Of a stretch of DNA of 64,000 nt, positions 54,538-62,319 are shown piece by piece. The notes beneath the pieces are model-generated. The model was not told the origin of the DNA. It saw only the letters and a program-made list of their open reading frames with translations, and made no database searches. Origin of the DNA: Desemzia sp045528445 (GTDB lineage: Bacteria; Bacillota; Bacilli; Lactobacillales; Carnobacteriaceae); assembly GCF_045528445.1 (NCBI RefSeq), contig NZ_JBGQQU010000010.1, forward strand, positions 1 through 64,000, given 5' to 3'. The position numbers were made by a program, and so were the translations under genes. Within the stretch, counting starts at the first letter, position 1, and every line of letters begins with the position of its first letter.

Positions 54538-54591
54538 AAACTGACCCCATAAATAGCAGATAAAGTTGCTGTTAATAGGGTCAGTTTTTTG
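54538..54591 (+). terminator. Terminator after the EIIC gene
   Basis: AAACTGACCC pairs with GGGTCAGTTT, with further AGCAG/CTGCT-like inner pairing, and ends in T6. Confidence 0.85.
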
Positions 54592-54711
54592 TATATTATA
54601 GATATAATAAAAAAACTTATCAAAAGGAATGTCGATATACAACATGGAAAACTTTTAAAACAAAGTATTCTAATACTGTGATCGACTGAATAGAATTAGG
54701 AGGAGTAAAAA

Positions 54712-55410
54712 ATGACATTATATAGAAGAAAAGTGCGAAATAAGTCCAAAAAGTCTGGCAATCAAGGTTCGTATGTAAAAAGTATGGTCTATGGCGGGTT
54801 AGACGGTATCATTACTACGTTTGCGGTTGTAGCGGGTGTTGTCGGAGGAGCGTTGGATTTGCGAGTGATTATTATTCTTGGTTTTTCAAATTTGCTAGCA
54901 GATGGTTTCTCAATGGCAACGGGAGATTTCCTATCCAGCAAGTCAGAAAAAGAGTACGAAGAACATCGTAACCAAATAAAGCAGCAAAAAAATGCTGAAC
55001 AGTCTCTTGCTGAACACTATCAAAATATCGGTTTAACTCAAGTAGATGCAGCGACTGTGAGTACCATCATGAACCAATACGATGATTCTGTTAAAGAAAA
55101 ATTGTTTTGTACAGAAGTTGAGGAAGAAGAAGGCAGTCCGATAAAAAATGCTTTAGTAACCTTTACTTCATTTTTTACTTTTGGGTTAGTACCGTTGTTA
55201 GCTTATGTTTTTAGCCAATTTATTCCAGGCGTGATCAGTTATTCCTTTTTGCTGGCTTCAGGATTGACGGGTTTGACATTATTTATTTTAGGAGCATTAA
55301 AATCTCGGGTAACGCACTCCAATTGGATTAAATCAGGTTTAGAGATGCTGATTATCGGCGGTTTTGCTGCTCTATTCGCTTACTTAGTAGGCTTTTTATT
55401 GGGACAATAA
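54712..55410 (+). CDS. VIT1/CCC1-family transporter
   Basis: Membrane protein of 232 residues in the vacuolar iron transporter family, which moves Fe2+ or Mn2+ across membranes; in bacteria its direction and substrate are less clear. Conserved are YGGLDGIITTFAVVAGVVGGALD (first helix) and SNLLADGFSMATGDFLSSKSEKEYEEH (second helix into the Glu-rich metal-binding loop). Three more helices follow in the C-terminal half. AGGAGGAG precedes the ATG. Monocistronic, with a terminator after the stop. Confidence 0.88.
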   Translation: MTLYRRKVRNKSKKSGNQGSYVKSMVYGGLDGIITTFAVVAGVVGGALDLRVIIILGFSNLLADGFSMATGDFLSSKSEKEYEEHRNQIKQQKNAEQSLAEHYQNIGLTQVDAATVSTIMNQYDDSVKEKLFCTEVEEEEGSPIKNALVTFTSFFTFGLVPLLAYVFSQFIPGVISYSFLLASGLTGLTLFILGALKSRVTHSNWIKSGLEMLIIGGFAALFAYLVGFLLGQ

Positions 55411-55419
55411 ATGAAATAC

Positions 55420-55462
55420 AAAAAAGGTATGGTGTCTCTTTTCTGAGAGGCCATACCTTTTT
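55420..55462. terminator. Bidirectional terminator between convergent genes
   Basis: AAAAAAGGTATGG pairs with CCATACCTTTTT, extended by CTCT/AGAG, with A and T tracts on both sides. It serves the VIT gene and the amino-acid ABC operon. Confidence 0.88.
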
Positions 55463-55475
55463 AAATAAAGATCGA

Positions 55476-56321
55476 TTAGTTAGCGTTGTTATCTTCCATC
55501 AGTTGCGTATTTTTTTCGATCAGTTCATCAACAGTACCGTCTGCCTGCATTCCTTTTAAAATATCATTTACTGTAGTAAGTAAATCGTCGCTGCCTTTTT
55601 GAACCGCTATTGCGGCTTGGTTTGGTTCGCTGCCCAAATCAATTTCGGCTACAGCCAAATCTTCGTTTGATTTAGCGTATTGATTTGCAACAGTTTCTAC
55701 CATTAAGATACCGTCTACTTTACCAGTAGTTAAAGAAAGAATGGCTGCCCCCCATTTCCCAACGGATTGCAAATAAGAATCTGGGTAGCTTTCTTTTAAG
55801 AAATCTTCTTGGATAGTAGCTTTTTGTGTTGCCCATTTCATGTCTTTCAGTGATTCTGGGGAATTGAATTTATCTTGATCTTCTTTTTTGATTAAAACGA
55901 CATCTTGTGTAGTGACATATACATCTGTAAAATCAACATTTTCAGCTCTTTCAGGAGTAGGATTCATACCAGCAATAACTAAATCGGCTTTCCCTGTAGA
56001 AACGGCAGGAATTAAACCGTTAAAGTCCATATCATTGATGACCAGCTCCACCTCCAGTTCATCTGCAATTTTTTGAGCAATATCGATATCAAATCCAACT
56101 ATTGTATCCTTGCCGTCTTTTACTAAATGCCATTCATAAGGAGGGTAGTCTGCAGAAGTGACCACAACTAATTCACCTTTTTCCTGTATATCAGCAACGG
56201 TAGTAGGAGCTGTAGCAGCAGTATCTCCCGTGCCTGTCTCAGCCGCTTCACTATCGCCGCAAGCTGTTAATGCCAAAATACTCATAATCCCTAATAAAGC
56301 TTTTACCCAATTCTTTTTCAT
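55476..56321 (-). CDS. Amino-acid ABC transporter substrate-binding lipoprotein
   Basis: Solute-binding lipoprotein (281 residues, SBP family 3) that captures a polar amino acid outside the cell. The lipobox is LTAC, with the lipidated Cys at residue 21, followed by an Ala/Thr-rich linker. Family marks are LVVVTSADYPPYEWHLV, IVGFDIDIAQKIADELEVEL, NDMDFNGLIPAVSTGKADLVIAGM and TPERAENVDFTDVYV. The ligand cannot be told from sequence. It is the last gene of a permease-ATPase-binding-protein operon read on the minus strand and controlled by a T-box. Confidence 0.92.
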   Translation of the reverse strand: MKKNWVKALLGIMSILALTACGDSEAAETGTGDTAATAPTTVADIQEKGELVVVTSADYPPYEWHLVKDGKDTIVGFDIDIAQKIADELEVELVINDMDFNGLIPAVSTGKADLVIAGMNPTPERAENVDFTDVYVTTQDVVLIKKEDQDKFNSPESLKDMKWATQKATIQEDFLKESYPDSYLQSVGKWGAAILSLTTGKVDGILMVETVANQYAKSNEDLAVAEIDLGSEPNQAAIAVQKGSDDLLTTVNDILKGMQADGTVDELIEKNTQLMEDNNAN

Positions 56322-56357
56322 TTTTTCTTCCCCCTGTTGTCTGTTAAGACTTATTTT

Positions 56358-57080
56358 TTACAATATTTTTGATAAGAAAGCTTTTGTGCGTTCTTGTTTT
56401 GGATCATCAAATAGTTCATCAGGTGTTCCTTGTTCAATGATTTTTCCTTCATCCATAAAAATGACTCGATCTCCAACTTCACGAGCGAAATTCATTTCAT
56501 GAGTGACAATAACCATCGTCATCCCGCTATTGGCCAAATTTTTCATGACTTGTAAGACTTCACCGACCATTTCTGGGTCTAAAGCCGAAGTAGGTTCATC
56601 AAATAACATCATATCTGGTTGCATCGCTAAAGATCTGGCGATAGCAATCCGCTGTTTTTGTCCACCAGAGAGCGAGCTTGGGTAAGCAGCTGCTTTATCT
56701 GATAATCCCATACTGTTAAGCAGGTCTTCTGCAATTTGTGTAGCCTCTTGTATGTTCTTTCTCTGGATTTGAGTCGGACCAATCGTAATATTCTCCATGA
56801 TAGTCAAATGGGGAAACAAGTTGAAATTTTGAAAGACCATCCCTAATTTAGTACGGATAGCATCAATGTTGACTCCTTTCTGATTGATTGTTTGGTTTTC
56901 GAAAATGATTTGTCCAGAAGTCGGTTCTTCCAACATATTCAAACAACGTAAGAAAGTGCTTTTCCCAGAACCGGATGGACCGATCACAACAACTACTTCA
57001 CCATCATGGATTTCTTCAGTAATGCCTTTCAAAACTTCTTTATTGTCATAGGATTTTATGAGTTCAATTGTTTTAATCAC
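56358..57080 (-). CDS. Amino-acid ABC transporter ATPase (GlnQ type)
   Basis: Cytoplasmic ATPase, 240 residues, powering import. Walker A is GPSGSGKST, Q-loop region MVFQNFNLFPHLT, signature LSGGQKQR, Walker B MMLFDEPTSALDPEMVGE and H-loop VTHEMNFAREVG, all standard for the polar amino-acid subfamily. It overlaps the permease gene by 8 nt and is followed by the binding-protein gene, 36 bp downstream. Confidence 0.94.
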   Translation of the reverse strand: MIKTIELIKSYDNKEVLKGITEEIHDGEVVVVIGPSGSGKSTFLRCLNMLEEPTSGQIIFENQTINQKGVNIDAIRTKLGMVFQNFNLFPHLTIMENITIGPTQIQRKNIQEATQIAEDLLNSMGLSDKAAAYPSSLSGGQKQRIAIARSLAMQPDMMLFDEPTSALDPEMVGEVLQVMKNLANSGMTMVIVTHEMNFAREVGDRVIFMDEGKIIEQGTPDELFDDPKQERTKAFLSKIL

Positions 57081-57723
57081 TTAGTTGTAACCTCTTTTCA
57101 TATGTATTAACTATCTTGGAAGCGCCAGTTGTCATAAAGAAATAAAACACAGCCACGATCACATAAGGAAGAAAAGGTGAGAAGGTAGCACCGGCTACCA
57201 CTTGAGCGTTGTACATTAAGTCGTTCATTCCAACTACGGAAATGATAGAAGACTCTTTAATCAATGTCACAAATTCGTTTCCTAATGTAGGCAAAATGTT
57301 TTTTAAGGCTTGCGGGTAAATAATTTTCTGCATAGCTGTTTTGTAGCTCATTCCAATAGATCGTGCAGCTTCCATTTGTCCTTTATCAACTGCTTGTATT
57401 CCGGCACGGATGATTTCAGCAATGTAGGCAGCTGAGTTGAGTGCTATAGTAATCACGCCTGACATAAAATCAGGAAGATCAATATTGATCACATACAATC
57501 CATAATAGATAATGAACAGTTGCACCAGCATGGGTGTTCCTCTTACCAGTTGGATGTAGGCCGATGCAGGTTTATTCAAAAATGGGTTGTTGGACATTTT
57601 TACAATAGCCAACAATGAACCCAGCACCACACCGATGATAATCGAAAAGAAAGATAAAGCTAGGGTATAACCAGCTCCTTTAAAATAAAGGGGCAAATAA
57701 GTGAGTAAAGATTCGACAGTCAT
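57073..57723 (-). CDS. Amino-acid ABC transporter permease
   Basis: HisM/GlnP-type membrane subunit, 216 residues from ATG 57723, with about five helices. It has the YFKGAGYTLALSFFSIIIGVVLG N-terminus, VQLVRGTPMLVQLFIIYYGLY-like segment, and the EAA loop EAARSIGMSYKTAMQKIIYPQALKNILP that contacts the ATPase. The start ATG 57723 has AAAGGAG upstream; the longer frame from 57762 is unlikely. It is the first gene after the T-box leader. Confidence 0.92.
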   Translation of the reverse strand: MTVESLLTYLPLYFKGAGYTLALSFFSIIIGVVLGSLLAIVKMSNNPFLNKPASAYIQLVRGTPMLVQLFIIYYGLYVINIDLPDFMSGVITIALNSAAYIAEIIRAGIQAVDKGQMEAARSIGMSYKTAMQKIIYPQALKNILPTLGNEFVTLIKESSIISVVGMNDLMYNAQVVAGATFSPFLPYVIVAVFYFFMTTGASKIVNTYEKRLQLSD

Positions 57724-57762
57724 GAGTACAGAACTCCTTTTCAACTTTATTTTTAGATACAA

Positions 57763-57995
57763 AAAAACCCGTCTCTTGCGTATAACGCAAGAGACGGGTT
57801 AAGTAATTTAATCCGCGGTACCACTCTAGTTGACGTGCGCGCAGGCACATCCACCTCATTATAATAACGCCTGAAATGCGGAAGAAGCTACTTTAAGTTC
57901 ACCTCTTCATCGGATAAAGTGCGCTTCAACAAGGAGCTTTCTGACGGGCTTACACTCTGTCCCGACTCGCTGGGAGAAAAATTCAAGTCTACTCT
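57763..57995 (-). ncRNA. T-box riboswitch of the amino-acid ABC transporter
   Basis: On the minus strand the leader has the Stem I elements GAGAGAGTAGA, AGCGAGTCGGGACAG and AAGCCCGTC, a T-box AGAGTGGTACCGCGG (57812-57826) and the terminator ACCCGTCTCTTGCGT / ACGCAAGAGACGGGT with T7 (57769-57800). So uncharged tRNA should induce the transporter. The specifier region reads GTGAACTTAAAGTAG; by analogy with the cysES leader the codon would be TTA or CTT (Leu), but alignment is uncertain, and AAC (Asn) cannot be excluded. Confidence 0.92.
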
Positions 57996-57999
57996 CTCT

Positions 58000-58028
58000 A
58001 TCATAGATTTTAGGATATTCAGTTACAA
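58000..58028 (-). promoter_or_regulatory. Promoter of the T-box/amino-acid transporter operon
   Basis: On the minus strand TTGTAA (58028-58023) and TATGAT (58005-58000) are 17 bp apart. The T-box leader starts just downstream. Confidence 0.7.
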
Positions 58029-58409
58029 ACGATTTTGCTCACTATTTTCTAATGTTGTTGAATAGTTTTAAACGACTCGTCTATACATTTAAAATATTTT
58101 TTATACAAATAAAAAATGAGTGATATATAATTTTTAGCTGATGTATCTTGTTCGTTTTAAATGTTAAAGCTTATATTACACCTTTATTTTAGAAATGCAA
58201 CTCTTTTATTGCAAAAACTAATTTAAATAAAATATTCTATAAAATTAATAAAAATTCAATTTAATTTATAAATGACAAAAGGCGATATTTCAGCATTTTC
58301 ATAATACAGAGAGGCGTTTTCTAATTTTTGAAGAAAAATTATTACTTGATTTTAATCTTTCGGCATATTAAGATGCGTAACAAGTTTAAAAAATCAAAGG
58401 AGTGTTGAT
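58029..58409. other. 381-bp AT-rich region before argG
   Basis: It should contain the argG promoter and any ArgR/AhrC sites. ATAAAAATTCA near 58247-58257 resembles one ARG-box half, but a full palindromic box is not clear. No ORF is supported. The RBS AAAGGAGTG lies at its right end. Confidence 0.4.
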
Positions 58410-59621
58410 ATGAAAAAAGGGAAAGTCGTTCTTGCTTATTCAGGAGGCTTAGATACATCAGTTGCAATTAAATGGTTAGTGGATAAAGGTTATGATGTGG
58501 TGGCTTGTTGTCTGGATGTAGGTGAAGGAAAAGATTTAGCATTCATAAAAGAAAAGGCCCTTAAAATGGGAGCAGCGGCTTCTTACACGATTGACGCTAA
58601 AGAAGAATTTGCAAAAGATTTTGCTCTGGTTGCTTTACAAGCCCATACGCTTTATGAAGGCAAATACCCTTTGATTTCGGCTTTATCGCGTCCGTTAATT
58701 GCTAAAAAGCTGGTAGAAGTTGCCTTGCAAGAAGATGCGATCGCTGTTGCTCACGGATGTACGGGAAAAGGGAATGACCAAGTGCGTTTTGAAGTGGCTA
58801 TCAACTCTTTAGCGCCAGAATTAACGGTTCTTTCTCCGGTTCGTGACTGGAAATGGTCGCGTGAAGAAGAAATTGACTACGCTGTTCAACACAATATTCC
58901 GGTTCCAATCGATTTGGATAATCCGTTCTCTATTGACCAAAATCTCTGGGGAAGAAGTAATGAGTGTGGTATTTTAGAAGACCCGTGGGCTACACCGCCA
59001 GAAGCAGCTTATGAATTGACGACTAGTTTAGACTATACACCGGATACGGCAGATACGATTGAGATTGAGTTTGAAGCCGGAGTGCCAGCAGCGATTGATG
59101 GAGTCCCTTATTCATTAGCAGAACTCATTGAAAAAATAAACAAAGTTGCCGGAAAACACGGCATCGGGCGCATCGACCATATCGAAAACAGACTGGTAGG
59201 AATCAAATCTCGTGAAGTCTACGAAGCACCTGGTGCATTGACGTTGATGACAGCTCATAAAGAATTGGAAGATTTAAACTTTGTAAAAGATATTGCTCAT
59301 TTTAAACCACTGATTGAACAAAAATTGGCTGAGATGTTGTACAACGGTTTGTGGTATAACCCGTTAACAGAAAGTTTGATAGCCTTTTTGAAATCGACAC
59401 AACAATACGTAAACGGAACAGTGCGTGTCAGATTGTTCAAAGGCCACGCAATCGTTGAAGGAAGAAAATCGCCTAATTCGTTGTACAACGAAAAGCTGGC
59501 TACTTATACAGCTGAAGACGCCTTTGACCAAGAAGCAGCCGTTGGATTTATCAAGTTGTGGGGCTTGCCAACGAAAACCCATGCTGAAGTCAATCACCCG
59601 GTGTTGGTGAAAAAGGTATGA
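58410..59621 (+). CDS. argG: Argininosuccinate synthase
   Basis: Joins citrulline and aspartate with ATP in arginine synthesis. The N-terminal P-loop-like AYSGGLDTSVAIKWL is the signature, followed by AVAHGCTGKGNDQVRFE and WKWSREEEIDYA. SIDQNLWGRSNECGILEDPW near residue 171 is typical of ArgG. 403 residues is standard. AAAGGAGTG precedes the ATG. It overlaps argH by 4 nt (ATGA), so the two form one coupled operon. Confidence 0.97.
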   Translation: MKKGKVVLAYSGGLDTSVAIKWLVDKGYDVVACCLDVGEGKDLAFIKEKALKMGAAASYTIDAKEEFAKDFALVALQAHTLYEGKYPLISALSRPLIAKKLVEVALQEDAIAVAHGCTGKGNDQVRFEVAINSLAPELTVLSPVRDWKWSREEEIDYAVQHNIPVPIDLDNPFSIDQNLWGRSNECGILEDPWATPPEAAYELTTSLDYTPDTADTIEIEFEAGVPAAIDGVPYSLAELIEKINKVAGKHGIGRIDHIENRLVGIKSREVYEAPGALTLMTAHKELEDLNFVKDIAHFKPLIEQKLAEMLYNGLWYNPLTESLIAFLKSTQQYVNGTVRVRLFKGHAIVEGRKSPNSLYNEKLATYTAEDAFDQEAAVGFIKLWGLPTKTHAEVNHPVLVKKV

Positions 59622-60991
59622 AAAAGTTATGGGGAGGCCGTTTTGAAGGCGAAAATGTAAAATGGATCGATGAATTTGGCGCTTCAATTGAGGTGGACCA
59701 AATTCTAGCGGAAGAAGATATCCGGGGAAGTTTAGCCCATGTAAACATGCTGGCTAAAACAGGGATTTTAACGGCTGATGAGGCTAAAGAGATTACTCGT
59801 GGTTTAGAGAGCCTGCTGACAAAATACCGAGACCACGAATTGGTGTTTTCAGTTGAGAATGAGGATATCCATTTAAATATCGAAATGCTTTTGCATAAAG
59901 AAATTGGACCAGTAGCAGGAAAACTGCACACGGCACGCAGTCGTAATGACCAAGTAGCGACGGATATGCATCTGTATTTGAAAAAAGAAGTGAACGAAAT
60001 CATTGATTCACTGGTTCATTTGCAGTCGGTAGTTGTAACGAAAGCGGACCAACATGTAGAAACGATTTTACCCGGCTATACCCACTTGCAGCACGCACAA
60101 CCGATTTCTTTTGCATATCATTTATTGGCGTATTTCAACATGTTCAAACGAGATCATGAGCGCTACGAAGAAAGCATGTCTCGCATCGACTTGTCTCCTC
60201 TAGGCGCAGCGGCTTTAGCGGGCACAACCTTTCCAATAGACCGGCACTATGCTGCAGAACAATTAGGGTTTTCGGATATTTATACAAATAGTCTTGATGC
60301 TGTCAGTGACCGCGATTTTATTGTAGAATTCCTTTCAAACAGCAGTTTATTAATGATGCACTTGTCGCGTTTTTGTGAAGAAATCATTCTATGGACGAGT
60401 CATGAATACCAATTCGTCGTTTTATCGGATACTTATTCAACCGGCAGCTCGATTATGCCGCAAAAGAAAAATCCGGATATGGCTGAATTGATTCGGGGGA
60501 AAACTGGGCGTGTATATGGGAACCTGTTTTCTTTGCTGACAACGATGAAAAGCTTGCCGCTAGCTTACAATAAAGATTTACAAGAGGATAAAGAAGGCAT
60601 GTTTGACACTGTCCAGACGGTGAAAGAGTGTTTGCGCGTTTTTGCTGGGTTGTTGGAAACGATGGAAGTCAGCGAAACTAACATGCTGGAAGCCACGACG
60701 AAAGATTTCTCTAACGCAACCGAATTAGCGGATTATTTGAGCACAAAAGGGATTCCGTTTCGCGAAGCACACGAAATCGTCGGCAAATTGGTCCTGGACT
60801 GCTTGAAAAAAGGCATTTATTTGCAAGATGTTTCGTTGACAGATTACCAAGCCATTGCACCTGAAATCATGGAAGATGTCTATCCGCTATTGGATTCCCG
60901 GGCTGCAGTAGCGAGACGCAATTCAGTTGGCGGAACTGGATTTGAACAAATTCACTATCAGATTGAACAAGCTAAAAAAGAATTGATTTAG
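59618..60991 (+). CDS. argH: Argininosuccinate lyase
   Basis: Cleaves argininosuccinate to arginine and fumarate, the last step of arginine synthesis. The fumarase/aspartase superfamily signature is SSIMPQKKNPDMAE near residue 282; HTARSRNDQVATDMHLYL near 107 and YTHLQHAQPISFAYH near 155 hold active-site residues. 457 residues is the usual length. Translation is coupled to argG. No other arg genes are in the window, as is common where argGH stand alone. Confidence 0.97.
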   Translation: MKKLWGGRFEGENVKWIDEFGASIEVDQILAEEDIRGSLAHVNMLAKTGILTADEAKEITRGLESLLTKYRDHELVFSVENEDIHLNIEMLLHKEIGPVAGKLHTARSRNDQVATDMHLYLKKEVNEIIDSLVHLQSVVVTKADQHVETILPGYTHLQHAQPISFAYHLLAYFNMFKRDHERYEESMSRIDLSPLGAAALAGTTFPIDRHYAAEQLGFSDIYTNSLDAVSDRDFIVEFLSNSSLLMMHLSRFCEEIILWTSHEYQFVVLSDTYSTGSSIMPQKKNPDMAELIRGKTGRVYGNLFSLLTTMKSLPLAYNKDLQEDKEGMFDTVQTVKECLRVFAGLLETMEVSETNMLEATTKDFSNATELADYLSTKGIPFREAHEIVGKLVLDCLKKGIYLQDVSLTDYQAIAPEIMEDVYPLLDSRAAVARRNSVGGTGFEQIHYQIEQAKKELI

Positions 60992-61068
60992 ATATGAATT
61001 ATTTGCTTAACCAACATCTTAGCTCTAAACTGGAAGCGAAAGTTATCAAAAGGAGAGAAGGTAAGGAT

Positions 61069-61509
61069 ATGTTAAAAGATTCATACCCCTATTTTATTTT
61101 CAATGGAAATGCGGATGAAGCGATTCGTTTTTATGCAGCTATTTTTGAAGCCAAAGTGTTGGACAGCACTAAGTTTAAAGAGATGCCGATCAATCCAGAT
61201 GAACCTCCTATCCCTGATGCCGCAAAAGAATTGATTATGAATGCGACGATTCAGTTGCCCAATGAGTCTTATATCATGTTTTCGGATAATTTTCCGGGAA
61301 CCCCGTATACTGTAGGCACTAATGTGTCATTGACTTTAATTTATGAGGACCCTGAAGAAACACGAGCCGTTTTCGACAAATTAAAAGTGGATGGCAAGAT
61401 TGAGATGGAGTTGCAAGAAACTTTTTGGAGTCCGTTGTATGGGAATCTATTTGATAAATTTGGTATTCAATGGCAAGTATCGACTCTTGATGCAGAAGAC
61501 GTTAATTAA
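61069..61509 (+). CDS. VOC-family protein (PhnB/YjdN-like)
   Basis: Small metalloenzyme-fold protein of about 146 residues. It begins SYPYFIFNGNADEAIRFYAAIFEAKVLD and contains ANIQL-type and DNFPGTPYTVGTNVSLTLIYEDPEETRAVFDKL stretches and a terminal WSPLYGNLFDKFGIQWQVS, the layout of the PhnB subgroup of the vicinal oxygen chelate superfamily. No substrate is known for this subgroup. The ATG at 61069 with AAGG closely upstream is preferred, since the longer frame from 60994 adds 25 residues without similarity. It follows argH by 77 bp and may be read through from it. Confidence 0.82.
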   Translation: MLKDSYPYFIFNGNADEAIRFYAAIFEAKVLDSTKFKEMPINPDEPPIPDAAKELIMNATIQLPNESYIMFSDNFPGTPYTVGTNVSLTLIYEDPEETRAVFDKLKVDGKIEMELQETFWSPLYGNLFDKFGIQWQVSTLDAEDVN

Positions 61510-61527
61510 ATAAAAGTAAATTAACTT

Positions 61528-61568
61528 AAAAAAGCTAGGACAGCTCAGTACTGTGCTCTAGCTTTTTT
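61528..61568 (+). terminator. Terminator after the VOC gene
   Basis: AAAAAGCTAG pairs with CTAGCTTTTT around an AT-poor loop, with an A-tract before and a T-tract after. Confidence 0.82.
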
Positions 61569-61586
61569 AACGTTTTATCACTTTTC

Positions 61587-61920
61587 TTTCAAACAGAGAG
61601 ATGGTACTGAAAAGGTTTTCAAGTACCGTAAAGAGCTTTCGAACAGAGAGATACGGTACTAAGAAGGTTTTCAAATACCATATAGTGCTTTTGAACAGAG
61701 AGATATGGTACTAAGAAGGTTTTCAAGTACCATAAAGTGCTTTTGAACAGAGAGATATGGTACTAAGAAGGTTTTCAAGTACCATAAAGCGATTTCAAAT
61801 AGGGAGATATGGTACTAAGAAGGTTTTCAAGTACCATAAAGAGCTTTCAAACAGAGAGATATGGTACTAAGAAGGTTTTCAAGTACCATAAAGTGCTTTC
61901 CAATAGAGAGGTATGGTACT
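61587..61920. repeat. 52-bp tandem repeat array with internal hairpins
   Basis: GGTACT recurs at 61603, 61655, 61707, 61759, 61811, 61863 and 61915, an exact 52-bp spacing, giving about 6.4 units. The unit runs GGTACTAAGAAGGTTTTC then AAGTACCATAAAG, GCTTT, AACAGAGAGATAT. Within each, ATGGTACT and AGTACCAT form an 8-bp stem around a 14-nt loop. Differences between units are few and cluster in the GNGCTTTNNAA segment. There are no unique spacers, so it is not a CRISPR array. It carries no supported ORF. Confidence 0.95.
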
Positions 61921-61929
61921 TTCTAAAAA

Positions 61930-61978
61930 CAAGACCACTCCTTATTGCCGCAGAAGTAGGGCGAAAGGGGTGGTCTTA
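61930..61978 (-). terminator. Terminator of the small glycine-rich protein gene
   Basis: On the minus strand AAGACCACCCC pairs with GGAGTGGTCTT and is followed by GTTTTTAG. Confidence 0.72.
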
Positions 61979-62031
61979 TATTGCTGTTGCTAGATGGAAA
62001 TTGGGTTGGAACTAGAAAATCGATGATTGCA

Positions 62032-62247
62032 TTACTCGTCTTGATTTTTAGATTCATCTCCAGATTCACTATGTTTATCTGATTTGGAGCCCATTGCCGC
62101 TCCAAACGCAGCACCAAGAGCGATTCCTATAGCTATCCCTACAGCTAAATTATCAAACAGTATTCCAAATACTACTCCAAAAGAAACGCCAAGAGACATA
62201 CCTATTCCCGTAGAATTAGATGAAGATTGATTAGGCTTTTTCTCCAT
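62032..62247 (-). CDS. Small glycine-rich membrane protein
   Basis: A 71-residue protein whose centre (about residues 13-50) is a glycine/alanine-rich hydrophobic stretch (GIGMSLGVSFGVVFGILF, then GIAIGIALGAAFGAAMG) with a GxxxG-type repeat, flanked by a polar N-terminus and an acidic tail (HSESGDESKNQDE). The glycine-zipper-like pattern suggests a hairpin membrane insert; small proteins of this type are common and mostly uncharacterised. A bacteriocin-like role is conceivable but unsupported: no immunity or export gene is near. The start ATG 62247 has AAAGGAG upstream. Confidence 0.65.
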   Translation of the reverse strand: MEKKPNQSSSNSTGIGMSLGVSFGVVFGILFDNLAVGIAIGIALGAAFGAAMGSKSDKHSESGDESKNQDE

Positions 62248-62319
62248 TTTGAATACTCCTTTGTGTAGGCTTTTCATCAATTGGGAGACAAAAAACGTTA
62301 TTTGATTAGTTGTGAAATG

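Noticed and set aside
58244..58260. ArgR/AhrC box upstream of argG
   Set aside because: Only one half resembles the ARG box; the other half has several mismatches, so it is not listed as a feature.
61587..61920. CRISPR array
   Set aside because: The whole 52-bp unit is conserved, with no unique spacers, and no cas genes are in the window.
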